From Clostridium sp. TW13 (GTDB taxonomy: Bacteria > Bacillota > Clostridia > Clostridiales > Clostridiaceae): a stretch of DNA of 64,000 nucleotides. The stretch covers positions 4,464,001 through 4,528,000 of the forward strand of contig NZ_BROD01000001.1 of assembly GCF_024345225.1 (NCBI RefSeq), given 5' to 3'. A program made the translations under genes and the position numbers. The notes under the pieces were generated by a model that saw only the letters and a program-made list of their open reading frames with translations, searched no databases and was not told the origin of the DNA. Positions 33,912-43,965 of the stretch are shown here, piece by piece. Position 1 is the first letter of the stretch. Each line of letters begins with the position of its first letter.

Positions 33912-36407
33912 GTGAAGATATTTTTTAAATATGTAGTAAAATGTATGACAGAGAAAAAAGGTAGATTTTGTTTATTAATTTTAGCAATAGCTTTAAGTAC
34001 TGGATTATTAGTGACTAGTACAGGTGCCATAAAGGTAGCAATGAATAGTTTTGTTAAACCAATGCTAGCATCTTTTGATGGAAAGGAAATATATATAACT
34101 CCAAAAGATAAGAAGCAAGTATTTATTTCCACATCAGATTTGACTGAAGCTGGGGTGAAAAATGTACAAGGTGAAATAAGATTAAGTGGTGTAATTAATG
34201 ATGATGAAAGAATTAACTTAGCTTTACATGCTAGGGAAGATAAATATATTGACAAAACTAAAATATTAGAAGGAAATATAAGTGACTTAAAAGGGGAAAC
34301 CTGTATAATTTCTAAAAGAGTAAGTAAGGATAGAAATTTAAAGGTTAATGATACTTTAGAATTTTATATGGCAGGCGTGAAGAAACAGTATAAGATAGTT
34401 GGTATCAGTTCAAATGAAGGAATCTTCTATTCAGATAAAAGTAAGTCCTTCGGAGTATTAGTACCTTATGAGTATATTTCTAAGGAGCTAAAGGTTGAAG
34501 GAAAATATAACTTAGTATTAGCAAACAAAGCTAAGGACAATGTTAAAGATAGTATAAAGGAATTTAATGATAAAAATACGAAGTTTATAGCAGAACAGTT
34601 ATTTGATGAGGAAGCGGTAAACAGCCAATTAGGTTCATTTACATCAGTACTTTATGTGATGCTAATTATAGTTGTATTTATGAGTGGAATCATAATATAT
34701 GGGTCATTTAAATTGACCATTACAGAAAGATTATCAGTAATAGGAACTTTCTTAAGCCAAGGAGCTACAACAGGAACTATAAAGAAGATATTATATTTAG
34801 AGAGTATAGGATATGGAATTGTTGGGGCAATCTTTGGAAATGCTCTTGGAGTAGGTGGATTGTACTTAATTAACTATTTAGTATCACCTCTTAAAGCATA
34901 TGGAATATATGATAAAGTAGAAATAAATCCATATTACTTAGTGATTGGAGCAGTATTTGCAATACTATTATCATTAGTATCAGCATTAATTCCTGTTAGA
35001 AAGATTAAAAAATTGCAGGTTAAAGAAGTTATTTTAAACAATGTAAATATATCTATGACAATAGGTTGGGGAAAATTTATAATAGGAGTAATTTTATTGG
35101 GTATATCATTAGGAGTGAACTTCATTGATGCTAAGTGGGCATATGCTCTTAGTGGAGTGTTTGTAATAGTATCCGTGATTGGCTTGGTTCTTATGTATCC
35201 AAAGCTTGTTGATATATTAACTAATGTTTTATATAAATTATTCAGAGGAAGAAGCAAGACAGTAGTATTTGCTTTAAACAACTTAAGGACTTCAAAAGTA
35301 TTGTTAGGTAACATAACTCTTATAATAGTGTCTGTATTGTCTATAATGATGATAACATCTGCAGGGACAAGTTTGAAGAATGTAGTTACTGAAGCTTATA
35401 CAAAGATGAATTCAGATATAACTGTAAGTGGAATTCAAACCATAGAAGGAGTAGAAGGTCAAAATACTACAGATAAATTACTTGCAAAGATAAAAGAAAA
35501 TAAGGATGTAAATAAGGATAGTATACAAATTTCAATGCAAGCATCTACAAAGATAGGAAATACGTTTGCTGGAATTGAAGGGATAGATGCTTCTAAGTAT
35601 AGAGATTATAATCAATATTTAGATTTTAATAGTGATAAAAACAAAGATATGTTTGATAGATTTGCAAAATCATCAGAAAGAGAACTTATCATAACTGATA
35701 AACTTAAAGATAAATTAGGTAAAAATGTTGGAGATACAATTACCTTAAATATTAATGATATAAAGAAAGATTTTAAAATTGCAGGATCTATTGATGGAAA
35801 GTTATATCAAGATGGTTTCGTAATCTTTATGAAAAATGAGGTCTTGAAGAAGGATTTTAACTTTAAAGAAGCAGATCAAATTATGTTTAAAACTAATAAG
35901 GATGCAGCTGAGGTTAAAAAAGAATTATTGCCAACAATAAAACAATTTGGTGCAACAGCAATAACTAAAGCAGAGATGGAAAAGCAAAATGCAGAATCAA
36001 ATCAAATGGTTATAAATATTCTTAGTATATTCTCATATATGGCTATTTTTATTGCAGCTTTAGGAGTATTAAATAACATTATTATAGGATTCCTACAAAG
36101 AAAAAGAGAACTTGCAGTATTAAGTTCAGTTGGTATGCCACAAGGAAACAGATCACTTATGTTGTTAATAGAATCTGTTCTCTCAGTAGTATGGGCAATG
36201 GCGATAGCAGTACCATACAGTTATCTTGGACTATCATTAATTAGTAGATGTTTGAAGGTAATAAGTATGCCATTAGAAATAGTTTTAGATTTGAAGTCAG
36301 TGCCAGGATATTTTTGTATATCTTTAGCCTTGATACTTCTAGCAACAATACCAGTTTTATTTAAGAGTAGAAAACTTTCAATTATACAAGAATTGAAATA
36401 TGAATAG
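33912..36407 (+). CDS. ABC transporter permease, FtsX/MacB type, duplicated
   Basis: An 831-residue permease starting with GTG at 33912 (GGGGG site eight bases before). It contains two FtsX-like modules, each with an extracytoplasmic MacB-like periplasmic-core domain (about residues 40-240 and 490-690) and three or four membrane helices (about 250-370 and 700-815). Such proteins export or act mechanically on lipids, peptides or lipoproteins rather than importing solutes. The ATPase gene follows 12 bases later. The ECF sigma/anti-sigma pair downstream suggests an envelope-stress or peptide-resistance context, which is inference. Confidence 0.88.
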   Translation: MKIFFKYVVKCMTEKKGRFCLLILAIALSTGLLVTSTGAIKVAMNSFVKPMLASFDGKEIYITPKDKKQVFISTSDLTEAGVKNVQGEIRLSGVINDDERINLALHAREDKYIDKTKILEGNISDLKGETCIISKRVSKDRNLKVNDTLEFYMAGVKKQYKIVGISSNEGIFYSDKSKSFGVLVPYEYISKELKVEGKYNLVLANKAKDNVKDSIKEFNDKNTKFIAEQLFDEEAVNSQLGSFTSVLYVMLIIVVFMSGIIIYGSFKLTITERLSVIGTFLSQGATTGTIKKILYLESIGYGIVGAIFGNALGVGGLYLINYLVSPLKAYGIYDKVEINPYYLVIGAVFAILLSLVSALIPVRKIKKLQVKEVILNNVNISMTIGWGKFIIGVILLGISLGVNFIDAKWAYALSGVFVIVSVIGLVLMYPKLVDILTNVLYKLFRGRSKTVVFALNNLRTSKVLLGNITLIIVSVLSIMMITSAGTSLKNVVTEAYTKMNSDITVSGIQTIEGVEGQNTTDKLLAKIKENKDVNKDSIQISMQASTKIGNTFAGIEGIDASKYRDYNQYLDFNSDKNKDMFDRFAKSSERELIITDKLKDKLGKNVGDTITLNINDIKKDFKIAGSIDGKLYQDGFVIFMKNEVLKKDFNFKEADQIMFKTNKDAAEVKKELLPTIKQFGATAITKAEMEKQNAESNQMVINILSIFSYMAIFIAALGVLNNIIIGFLQRKRELAVLSSVGMPQGNRSLMLLIESVLSVVWAMAIAVPYSYLGLSLISRCLKVISMPLEIVLDLKSVPGYFCISLALILLATIPVLFKSRKLSIIQELKYE

Positions 36408-36419
36408 GGGTGCGGAGTT

Positions 36420-37118
36420 ATGAAGAGTATTGAAGTAAAAAATTTAGATAAATTTTTTAAAGTAGGAAAAGAAACAGTAGAGGTACTAAAGGATATAAAT
36501 TTTAGTGTTGAAAAGGGTGAATTTATTTCAATAATGGGACCATCAGGTGGTGGAAAATCAACTTTATTATATTTATTGGGTGGACTTGATAAACCAACTT
36601 CTGGAGAAGTTCTTATTGATGGGAAGGACTTAAGTAAGATAAAACAAAAAGAAATGAGCAAGATGAGAAGAACTAAGTTGGGATTTGTTTTTCAATTTTA
36701 TAATCTAGTTCCTAATTTAAGCGTGGAAGATAATATTATGCTGCCACTAATGTTAGATGGAAAGAAACTAAAGGATTATGAAGGAAAGTTAAATGAGATT
36801 CTAGAGATAATAGGAATGACTGAAAAGAGAAAATTGACGCCAAGAGAATTGTCAGGTGGTCAGCAACAAAGAGTTGCTATTGCAAGAGCTCTAATTTTCG
36901 ATCCAGAGATAATATTCTTAGATGAACCTATAGGAAATCTAGATTCTAAAACTGGTACTGAGATTATGGAGTTATTTAGAAAGATAAACGTAGAGTATGG
37001 CAAAACATTAATTCAAGTGACACATTCAGAAAAGTCAGCTAGATATGGAACATCAATAATCAGATTAATAGATGGACAAATTATAGGAAGAGAAGATATT
37101 GAAGAACAAGTAGTTTAG
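36420..37118 (+). CDS. ABC transporter ATPase, MacB/LolD type
   Basis: A 232-residue ATP-binding subunit for the preceding permease. Walker A is GPSGGGKST (a Gly replaces the more usual second Ser), the Q-loop is VFQFYNLVPNLSVEDN, the signature is LSGGQQQRVAIARAL, Walker B is IIFLDEP followed by IGNLDSKTG, and the switch His is in QVTHSEK. All catalytic residues are present. The gene order permease then ATPase is the reverse of the more common layout. A long hairpin terminator follows. Confidence 0.93.
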   Translation: MKSIEVKNLDKFFKVGKETVEVLKDINFSVEKGEFISIMGPSGGGKSTLLYLLGGLDKPTSGEVLIDGKDLSKIKQKEMSKMRRTKLGFVFQFYNLVPNLSVEDNIMLPLMLDGKKLKDYEGKLNEILEIIGMTEKRKLTPRELSGGQQQRVAIARALIFDPEIIFLDEPIGNLDSKTGTEIMELFRKINVEYGKTLIQVTHSEKSARYGTSIIRLIDGQIIGREDIEEQVV

Positions 37119-37188
37119 TGCTTTGTAAAACTAAATTCAGTTTATATTAAAAAACGAAGTTACTTTTTCAATTTACGATTATAAGAAA

Positions 37189-37260
37189 TCCTTGAGAAAT
37201 GGTTTGAATAACATAGGAAATATGTTAGTTTAATCATTAAACTCAAGGTTTTTCTTTTTA
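37189..37260 (+). terminator. Long hairpin terminator after the ABC operon
   Basis: Outer arms CCTTGAG and CTCAAGG followed by TTTTTCTTTTT enclose a second perfect hairpin TAACATA/TATGTTA. Confidence 0.75.
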
Positions 37261-37285
37261 TGTAAAAAAATACTTGATATTTTCG

Positions 37286-37312
37286 TGAACTTAGCTATAT
37301 AGTATTCGTATA
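37286..37312 (+). promoter_or_regulatory. Candidate ECF-type promoter of the sigma/anti-sigma operon
   Basis: TGAAC (37286-37290), 16 bases, then CGTATA (37307-37312) resembles the TGAAAC-N16-CGTA promoters of SigW-like ECF factors. It lies 24-30 bases ahead of the sigma gene, consistent with autoregulation. Confidence 0.55.
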
Positions 37313-37341
37313 TATATTAGAGCATAAAAGGGGAAATGAAG

Positions 37342-37893
37342 TTGGATGATGATAAGGAATTAGTAAGGCAAGTGCTAAACGGTAATACAGACAGTTTTAA
37401 TATAATAGTAAATAAGTATGAAATAACTATATTGAAAATTGTATATAATATGATCAGAAATAAAGAAGCTGCAGAGGATATAACTCAAGAAGTATTTATA
37501 ACTGCTTATAATAAGTTATATATGTATATAGATAAATATAAGTTATCAAATTGGTTAATACAAATAGCAAAGAATAAAACTATTGATTATATAAGAAAAT
37601 ATAAAAAGGTATATGAAGCAAATATAGATGATTTTTATGACATGGCATCAAAAGAAGAAGGACCAGACAGCATAGCAGAATTTAATGAGACAAGGACAGT
37701 TATTGGTAATTTTATAAATACCCTAGATGAAACAGAAAAAGATATTTTGATTTTAAGATATTCAGGTGAAAGAAGTTTTGGTGATATAAGTCAGATTCTT
37801 AATTTGAATGAATCTATGGTAAAGAGAAAATATTATAACCTAAGAGAAAGATTTATGAGCTACAGAAAAAGCTCAAGAGTTAAGGAGGGCTAA
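37342..37893 (+). CDS. ECF-type RNA polymerase sigma factor
   Basis: A 183-residue group 4 sigma factor. Region 2 (about residues 10-80) includes NKEAAEDITQEVFITAYNKL, and region 4 (about 125-175) includes TEKDILILRYSGERSFGDISQILNLNESMVKRKYYNLRERF. The TTG at 37342 lies eight bases after the AAAGGGG site; the in-frame ATG at 37336 is only two bases from it and is less likely. The anti-sigma gene starts two bases after the stop, so translation is coupled. The signal and regulon are unknown. Confidence 0.9.
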   Translation: MDDDKELVRQVLNGNTDSFNIIVNKYEITILKIVYNMIRNKEAAEDITQEVFITAYNKLYMYIDKYKLSNWLIQIAKNKTIDYIRKYKKVYEANIDDFYDMASKEEGPDSIAEFNETRTVIGNFINTLDETEKDILILRYSGERSFGDISQILNLNESMVKRKYYNLRERFMSYRKSSRVKEG

Positions 37894-37895
37894 GT

Positions 37896-38993
37896 ATGGA
37901 TTGTAAGTTAGTGAAAAAGAATATTCAAAGACTAATAAACCATGAACTTAATTCTGAAGAAGAAGAAGAGATACTAAAGCATTTAGAAAGTTGCAGTGAA
38001 TGTAATGATGAATATAAACAAGAGTTGCAAATTGAAGATGAGTTTACAAAGATATTCTCAACTAATGATATGCAGTTTAAAAGTTCTAGAAGAAATATAA
38101 TGAATAGTATTGATAAAGATAGATACGGAAAATCTTCTTTACAAAATGTTAGTTTTACCATTAAGAGAAACATTAAAAGAGTATATAAAATTGCTATTAT
38201 TTTAATATTAATTCCACTGGCACCTGTTGTGGCTAAAACCATAAATTTCAATCCTAATAATAGCACAAATCAAGAGGCAACTGGTTCTATGGCAAATAAA
38301 CGACAGACTGCTGAGAAACAAGAGTCTAGTATTATTAGTTCAAGCAATACTAAAAGTTCAGCTAGTTCAAGGGAAGATAAAATACAAAATGGAGAAAAGC
38401 AAGAGCCTAGCATTCGTAGTTCAAGAAATATTACAAGTGATGATTCTGAGGTTAAAAGTTCAAAATCACAGAATGATGAGGTTAATGTGTTTTCTAAGGC
38501 TGAAATCAATAAGGAAGATATGAGTTTGGTAAAGCCAGACAATATGACTCCTTGGATATCTTTTAAAGGTTCTAGTTATTCAGCAAGTATAGTGGGTAAG
38601 GGAAATGAAGCTCAAGAAGAAGGATACTCTAAACTTTATATAAAGAAAAATAATGATTTAGCATATAAGTTTACCTTTATTAATGAAGAAAAATCACAGC
38701 AAACCATAAAATCTATAGCATGGTTAGATGACAAGAGTATATTGATAGTTGTAGCTAATGCTCATGGAACAATAATATCAGGTTCAGCACTCTATTTATT
38801 AGATGTAAAAGACGAATCTTCCCATTTTATATTTTCACCTGACTCAGCAAGACAGAGAATAAAAGGCATTAGAGTAGATAGCAATACTAATAATGTGATA
38901 AAAATAGATATGGTAGAATATACTGATGATTCATTGAATGAATATAAATCTTTTGTTAAAGATATACCATTTAGTAAAGTAGTAGAAAAATAA
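37896..38993 (+). CDS. Membrane-bound anti-sigma factor with zinc-finger (ZAS-like) domain
   Basis: A 365-residue protein. The cytoplasmic N-terminus has the H-x3-C-x2-C motif (His29, Cys33, Cys36) of zinc-associated anti-sigma domains. A single membrane helix lies at about residues 97-115. A Ser- and Lys-rich external linker follows with an imperfect repeat (KQESSIISSSNTKSSASSREDKIQ and KQEPSIRSSRNITS), then an external domain (about 210-360) of unrecognised type that may be the sensor. It should hold the preceding sigma factor inactive until a wall or membrane signal arrives. Confidence 0.85.
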   Translation: MDCKLVKKNIQRLINHELNSEEEEEILKHLESCSECNDEYKQELQIEDEFTKIFSTNDMQFKSSRRNIMNSIDKDRYGKSSLQNVSFTIKRNIKRVYKIAIILILIPLAPVVAKTINFNPNNSTNQEATGSMANKRQTAEKQESSIISSSNTKSSASSREDKIQNGEKQEPSIRSSRNITSDDSEVKSSKSQNDEVNVFSKAEINKEDMSLVKPDNMTPWISFKGSSYSASIVGKGNEAQEEGYSKLYIKKNNDLAYKFTFINEEKSQQTIKSIAWLDDKSILIVVANAHGTIISGSALYLLDVKDESSHFIFSPDSARQRIKGIRVDSNTNNVIKIDMVEYTDDSLNEYKSFVKDIPFSKVVEK

Positions 38994-39060
38994 TATGGAA
39001 AGTATAATTTATTATTGCAAAATAGCATTATGTTAATAATTGTGTATGAAATTTGGAGAA

Positions 39061-39106
39061 TTAAGGGGGATAGATATTACTATATAAAAATATCTACACC
39101 CCTTAA
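39061..39106. terminator. Hairpin between convergent anti-sigma and chemoreceptor genes
   Basis: Arms TTAAGGGG..TAGATATT and AATATCTA..CCCCTTAA. Neither side has a clear T-run, so termination is possible but unproven. Confidence 0.45.
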
Positions 39107-39123
39107 ATAATATTTGAGCTTTA

Positions 39124-41187
39124 TTACAATTTAAATTTATTAAGTTCTGCCATTATGGTTTTAACATCTTCTGATAATTCTTGAGCTTGTATTTCTACAT
39201 CCTTACTTGCATTATCCAATTCTTGAGTAGAAGCAGCTATTTCTTCAGAGGAAGCAGAGACTTCTTCTGATATAGCAGAAACTTCCTCTATACTTTTGGC
39301 GATGATTTCTTTATTACTGCTTAAATCATTAAATTTTTTGTAAGTATTATTTATTTCAGGAATAACATTACTTACTGCATGTCCAATTTCATTAAACACT
39401 GTTAATACATTATTTATTCCTTCTTTTTGTATTTGCAAGTCTCTATTCATATTATCAGTCTTTTCTACAATATCAGTAGTATTTTGAGTAGATTCAGAGA
39501 TTATCTTAGAGATATCTTCTGCATTTGTCTTACTTTGTTCAGCAAGCGTTCTTATTTCCTCAGCAACTACAGCAAAACCTTTCCCCATTTCTCCAGCTCT
39601 TGCAGCTTCAATAGCAGCATTTAGTGCTAATAAGTTTGTTTGATCTGAAATATCATTTATAAGGTTTGTTATAGAACTTATAGTGTTCATATCATTTTCT
39701 AGAACTTTTATGCTTGAATTGAATGCCTCAAAATCCTTGTTAAATTCATTTGCAGTATTTTCAATTTTCATAGCAACTTGCTTTGATTCACTTGCTTTCT
39801 TCTCAATTTCTAGAGTGTTAGCATGTACATTATTAATGTATTTAGAAACTACAGCAATCTTTTCTGAAAAATCATCCACTTGTGAAGTGATTGAGTTTAT
39901 TTCCATAGATTGATGAGTATTTCCGTTGGCTACTTCACTAATTGAAGCTGTTATTTCAGTTGTAGAAGATGATAATTCTTCTGAAAAACTAGATAAATGG
40001 TTAGATTTAGTTTCAATTCTTGATCCAATTGTATGTATTTCAGATAGCATAGTGCTAATTGATCTTTTTAACAAGTCTAGGTTTTTCGCTATAATTCCTA
40101 ATTCACTCTTATCTTTAATTAATGATTTATCAATTTCATTACTAAAATCCCCTGAAGCAATTGTTTCTATATTGTTTGAAACTATAGTTATTTTTTTTGT
40201 GATGAAGCTTGAGATTAGTATAGTGATAATAAAGTTTATAATCATAGCAATTAGCGTTACAACTATCCCAGCAGTTCTTAGGGTATCAACTGGTTTAAGA
40301 ACATCAGAATATTCTACGGATATACCTAAGGACCAAGTTGTAAGTTGAATAGGAGTGTAAGCTACAGCTTTTTTTTCTCCCTTATAAGTGTATTCACCAG
40401 AGCCAGATTCTCTGTTAACCATTTTCTTAAATACATTAGATATTTCAGCATAATCTGAATCATTTTTTGCCTTCTCAATAAAGTTGCTATTAACGGTAGA
40501 TTGAATTTTATCTGCTATTACAGTACCATTTTTATCTGTAACAAAACCAACTCCTGTATTTAAAGCAGAAATATATTTTACCATATCACTTATTTCAGAA
40601 GCAGTTCTTACATAAATTACAGAACCTATAACTTTATTATTATCTTTTAATGGGATAGCATAGTAGATTACATTCATACCAAATAAATCGCTTTTAACTG
40701 GGTCAGATATGTCTATAGTTCCATCTAAGGCTTTTGTAAAAAAGTCTTTATCCCCTAGACTTTCTTTCTTTCCAGATAAGTATTGAATATTGCCACTAGT
40801 ATCTGTGATACCAATATCTACATGCCCATAAGTAATCAAATTTTCTTTAAGAAGCGTTTCCGTCATTTTAGGATCTTTTTTGAAGTTTATAAGCATTTTG
40901 TTTTGTTGCAGACCTTGTCCCATATTGATATTAGCATCAAGTTTTGCTCTTATCATGTTGGAGCATTGTTCAACTAAACCTTCAAGCATGGACTTTGTAG
41001 TATTTATGGATACTGTTTTAGCTTTGTTATAAGATATTGCTGATAAAGAAACAGTTGTTAATATGCTCAATATACTGAATACTAAGCACATTTTAAACTT
41101 TAAGCTATGTAAGTTAATTGATTTGAATTTAAAACTCTTAGTTTGTTTAGTTTTAGATTCTTTTTTGGATTTAAATCTCTTTTTCAT
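39124..41187 (-). CDS. Methyl-accepting chemotaxis protein with dCACHE sensor
   Basis: A 687-residue chemoreceptor. A very basic 30-residue cytoplasmic start precedes membrane helix 1 (about 33-55). Residues 60-300 form a double-CACHE sensor ([29 protein letters not shown] and [25 protein letters not shown]), likely binding a small ligand. Helix 2 (about 310-335), HAMP, and a signalling domain with tip [26 protein letters not shown] follow. The ligand cannot be predicted. Its upstream region carries a direct repeat at 41252 and 41272. Confidence 0.92.
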   Translation of the reverse strand: MKKRFKSKKESKTKQTKSFKFKSINLHSLKFKMCLVFSILSILTTVSLSAISYNKAKTVSINTTKSMLEGLVEQCSNMIRAKLDANINMGQGLQQNKMLINFKKDPKMTETLLKENLITYGHVDIGITDTSGNIQYLSGKKESLGDKDFFTKALDGTIDISDPVKSDLFGMNVIYYAIPLKDNNKVIGSVIYVRTASEISDMVKYISALNTGVGFVTDKNGTVIADKIQSTVNSNFIEKAKNDSDYAEISNVFKKMVNRESGSGEYTYKGEKKAVAYTPIQLTTWSLGISVEYSDVLKPVDTLRTAGIVVTLIAMIINFIITILISSFITKKITIVSNNIETIASGDFSNEIDKSLIKDKSELGIIAKNLDLLKRSISTMLSEIHTIGSRIETKSNHLSSFSEELSSSTTEITASISEVANGNTHQSMEINSITSQVDDFSEKIAVVSKYINNVHANTLEIEKKASESKQVAMKIENTANEFNKDFEAFNSSIKVLENDMNTISSITNLINDISDQTNLLALNAAIEAARAGEMGKGFAVVAEEIRTLAEQSKTNAEDISKIISESTQNTTDIVEKTDNMNRDLQIQKEGINNVLTVFNEIGHAVSNVIPEINNTYKKFNDLSSNKEIIAKSIEEVSAISEEVSASSEEIAASTQELDNASKDVEIQAQELSEDVKTIMAELNKFKL

Positions 41188-41251
41188 ATGTTACTCCCCT
41201 GTATAGAAAATATTTTGTAATCGTACCATATAATATTATACACGGAAAAAG

Positions 41252-41282
41252 CGTTTTTTGTAGTAACTAATCGTTTTTTGTA
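41252..41282 (-). promoter_or_regulatory. Direct repeat in the chemoreceptor promoter
   Basis: On the plus strand CGTTTTTTGTA occurs at 41252-41262 and again at 41272-41282, a 20-bp period. On the minus strand a TATAAT -10 lies just downstream (about 41236-41241) without a good -35, so the repeat may bind an activator. Confidence 0.45.
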
Positions 41283-41394
41283 AACTTAATATAAAATTGA
41301 GTGGAATTTTAATTAATATTGATAAAAATATGAGGCTTAGCTAAAGAGTTTAATGTTATAATTAATAAATAATACATACATAAGGAGCACTAAA

Positions 41395-42669
41395 ATGAAA
41401 AATGAAGATAAAAAATTGTATGAAAGGGCTATGAAGCTTTATGGAGATGGTAATATAGATAAGGCATTACAGATATGTGAAAAAGCAATTTCTTATAATA
41501 TGAAAAATAGTGCAGCTATTAATTTAAAAGGATTATTACTGTATATGAAGGGTGAACTTAAGGCTGCAACAGATACTTGGAAAGTTAATAGAGATTTTAA
41601 TGATAATAGTATCTCTAAAGGATACTTAAGAGATAGTAAGCAGGATGAAAATAGATTAATTGCCTATAAGCAAGCATTAGAGTTAATTAAAGAATTAAAG
41701 ATTAGGGAAGCTTTAGATAAGCTATATTTCTGTACAGAAAGTGATTTTAATTTAATAAATGTATATAACGCTTTGGCATACTGTTATATTAAAACAGGGG
41801 ATTTTGTTAAGGCTGAACAGTGCATAAATAAAGTTTTATCAGTAAGCAAAGATAATCAAGCTGCTATGGATAATAAAAAATTACTTTCAGAATTTAACGT
41901 TGAAAAAAGTAGTGGGAAAGCAAAAAAGATTTTAGTTATATTGGTGGCAACATTATTATTGGTTACCGTTATTTGGAGGTCATATGAACCGATAATGAAA
42001 TACATAAATGAAACAGTAAAAATAAATAATAAACAAGAAGCTGTAAGTAAAAAAGATAAAAAAGAAGAACCTAATAATAAAATCAAGCAAGATGATGCCA
42101 AATCAAAGAACAATGAAAATAAGAGTGAAGAAAATCCATTAAATTCTAATGTTTTTGATACTAAAAAGTTACTTTCGTTCATAGATAGTAAAGACTATAA
42201 TCAGATAAACAATACTATAGAAAATATTAATAAGGATAGTCTAGATATTAACCATAGAAATGCATATGATAAAGCTTATAGCTTAATGCAAAATGATGGG
42301 GTGGAGAGTTTTTACAAGCAAGGCACAACTTACTACAAATCTAAGGATTTTGAGAAGGCTAACAGTGAATTTCTTAAAGCATATAAGTACAGTAGTCAAA
42401 CTTACTTAAGGCAACATGTACAATATATGCTGGCAAATAGTTTTGAAAAACTTAATGATATAGAAAATGGATGTAAATACTATGAAGAGTATGTAAATGA
42501 AAATAGGGAAAATGCTCAAAAAGATTATATGGAGGAATCTCTATATAAGTTAGCAATATTACTTAAGTCTACTGAAAAAGAAAAGTCAATTAAATATGCT
42601 AAAGAACTTGTAAAACAATATCCTAATTCTATATACAATAACAGTGCCATAAAAGAAATTTTAAAATAG
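41395..42669 (+). CDS. TPR protein with a central membrane helix
   Basis: A 424-residue protein. TPR-like repeats fill residues 5-70 and 95-170 (RAMKLYGDGNIDKALQICEKAI, NVYNALAYCYIKTGDFVKAEQCINKVL). A single membrane helix lies at about 179-198, then a Lys/Glu/Asn-rich linker and a second TPR block (about 290-420, FYKQGTTYYKSKDFEKANSEFLKAY). The topology suggests TPR surfaces on both sides of the membrane. The function is unknown; it is probably an envelope scaffold. The ribosome site is AAGGAG. The isoaspartyl dipeptidase gene follows 63 bases later. Confidence 0.8.
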   Translation: MKNEDKKLYERAMKLYGDGNIDKALQICEKAISYNMKNSAAINLKGLLLYMKGELKAATDTWKVNRDFNDNSISKGYLRDSKQDENRLIAYKQALELIKELKIREALDKLYFCTESDFNLINVYNALAYCYIKTGDFVKAEQCINKVLSVSKDNQAAMDNKKLLSEFNVEKSSGKAKKILVILVATLLLVTVIWRSYEPIMKYINETVKINNKQEAVSKKDKKEEPNNKIKQDDAKSKNNENKSEENPLNSNVFDTKKLLSFIDSKDYNQINNTIENINKDSLDINHRNAYDKAYSLMQNDGVESFYKQGTTYYKSKDFEKANSEFLKAYKYSSQTYLRQHVQYMLANSFEKLNDIENGCKYYEEYVNENRENAQKDYMEESLYKLAILLKSTEKEKSIKYAKELVKQYPNSIYNNSAIKEILK

Positions 42670-42732
42670 CTGAAGCAATTGATAGTTTTAGAGATATTCT
42701 AAAGTTTTATATTATGAGGAAGTGAATGATAA

Positions 42733-43926
42733 GTGGATAGTATGTTAAAGGTTATAAAAAATGTAGAAATTTTTGCACCTAAATGTTTGGGCAAAAAGGA
42801 TATTTTAATTGTAGATTCAAAAATTGGCGGGATTTTTGATAAGTGCAGTATAGATTCGGAGTCCATGCAGATAGAATATTTAGATGGAGAAGGTTTGTAT
42901 GCTTTCCCAGGGTTTATTGATTCTCATGTTCACATAATTGGTGGAGGTGGAGAAGGCGGATTTAGTACAAGAACACCTGAAATCTTGTTAAGTGAATTTA
43001 TAAAGGCAGGTATTAGTACTGTAGTTGGATGCATAGGAACAGATGGAGTTTGCAGAGATATGAACAGTCTTTTGGCAAAAGCTAGAGGCTTAGAAGAGGA
43101 GGGTATAAGTACTTATTGTTATACAGGTTCTTATGAGATTCCAATTAAAACTGTTACTGAAACACCTAAAAGTGACATCATTCTTATAGACAAAATAATA
43201 GGAGTTGGTGAAGTGGCTTTGTCAGACCATAGAAGTTCTCAGCCTTCCTATGATGATTTTGTTAAGTTAGTGGCATCTGCAAGGGTTGGTGGCTTGCTTT
43301 CTGGAAAACCAGGAATAGTAAATGTTCATTTAGGTAATGGAATTAGAAAAATGGAGTTTTTATTTAAGATAATAAATGAAACAGAGATTCCAGCAACCCA
43401 ATTACTGCCTACTCATATAAACAGAACTGAAGAACTTTTTAACATGGGCATGGAATATGTAAAGCGTAACGGATATGTGGATTTTACAACTAGTAGTGAT
43501 GAGAAACACCTAGAAAGTAGTGAACTTACAGCCTCTCAAGCCTTAGGTAAGGCATATAAAATGGGAGTTAATATGGAACATATAACTTTTACATCAGATG
43601 GCAATGGGAGCTTGCCAATATTTAATGAATCAGGTGAGTATGTAGGTCTTGGAATCGGTTCAGTACAATCTCTTTATAAAGAAGTTAGAAAGGCTATATT
43701 AGAGCAAAAAGTTCCAATAGAAGAAGCCGTTGCAGTTATAACATCAAATGTTTCAAAACTTCTAAAACTTAATAATAAGGGAAGTATAGAAGAAGGTAAG
43801 GACGCAGATATAGTGTTAGTAACTAAGGATAACCTAGAAATAAAAAGTTTGTTATGCAAAGGTAAGATGTTTATGCAAAATAATAAAATATTGAAATATG
43901 GCACTTTTGAAAAACAAAAAGAATAA
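42733..43926 (+). CDS. iadA: Isoaspartyl (beta-aspartyl) dipeptidase
   Basis: A 397-residue amidohydrolase-superfamily metallopeptidase that hydrolyses isoAsp-X dipeptides arising from damaged proteins. The metal-binding HVH is in GFIDSHVHIIGGGGEGGF; VGEVALSDHRSSQP, VNVHLGNG and LLPTHINRT give further ligands and substrate contacts, and TFTSDGNGSLP supplies the catalytic Asp. The GTG at 42733 has GAGGAAG upstream; the ATG at 42742 is an alternative. The length is normal for IadA. Confidence 0.9.
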   Translation: MDSMLKVIKNVEIFAPKCLGKKDILIVDSKIGGIFDKCSIDSESMQIEYLDGEGLYAFPGFIDSHVHIIGGGGEGGFSTRTPEILLSEFIKAGISTVVGCIGTDGVCRDMNSLLAKARGLEEEGISTYCYTGSYEIPIKTVTETPKSDIILIDKIIGVGEVALSDHRSSQPSYDDFVKLVASARVGGLLSGKPGIVNVHLGNGIRKMEFLFKIINETEIPATQLLPTHINRTEELFNMGMEYVKRNGYVDFTTSSDEKHLESSELTASQALGKAYKMGVNMEHITFTSDGNGSLPIFNESGEYVGLGIGSVQSLYKEVRKAILEQKVPIEEAVAVITSNVSKLLKLNNKGSIEEGKDADIVLVTKDNLEIKSLLCKGKMFMQNNKILKYGTFEKQKE

Positions 43927-43927
43927 A

Positions 43928-43956
43928 TTGACTATATAGTTAGTTAGATATATAAT
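43928..43956 (+). promoter_or_regulatory. Consensus sigma-A promoter of trxA
   Basis: TTGACT (43928-43933), exactly 17 bases, TATAAT (43951-43956). This is one of the best housekeeping promoters in the window. Confidence 0.8.
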
Positions 43957-43965
43957 TAAACAAAT

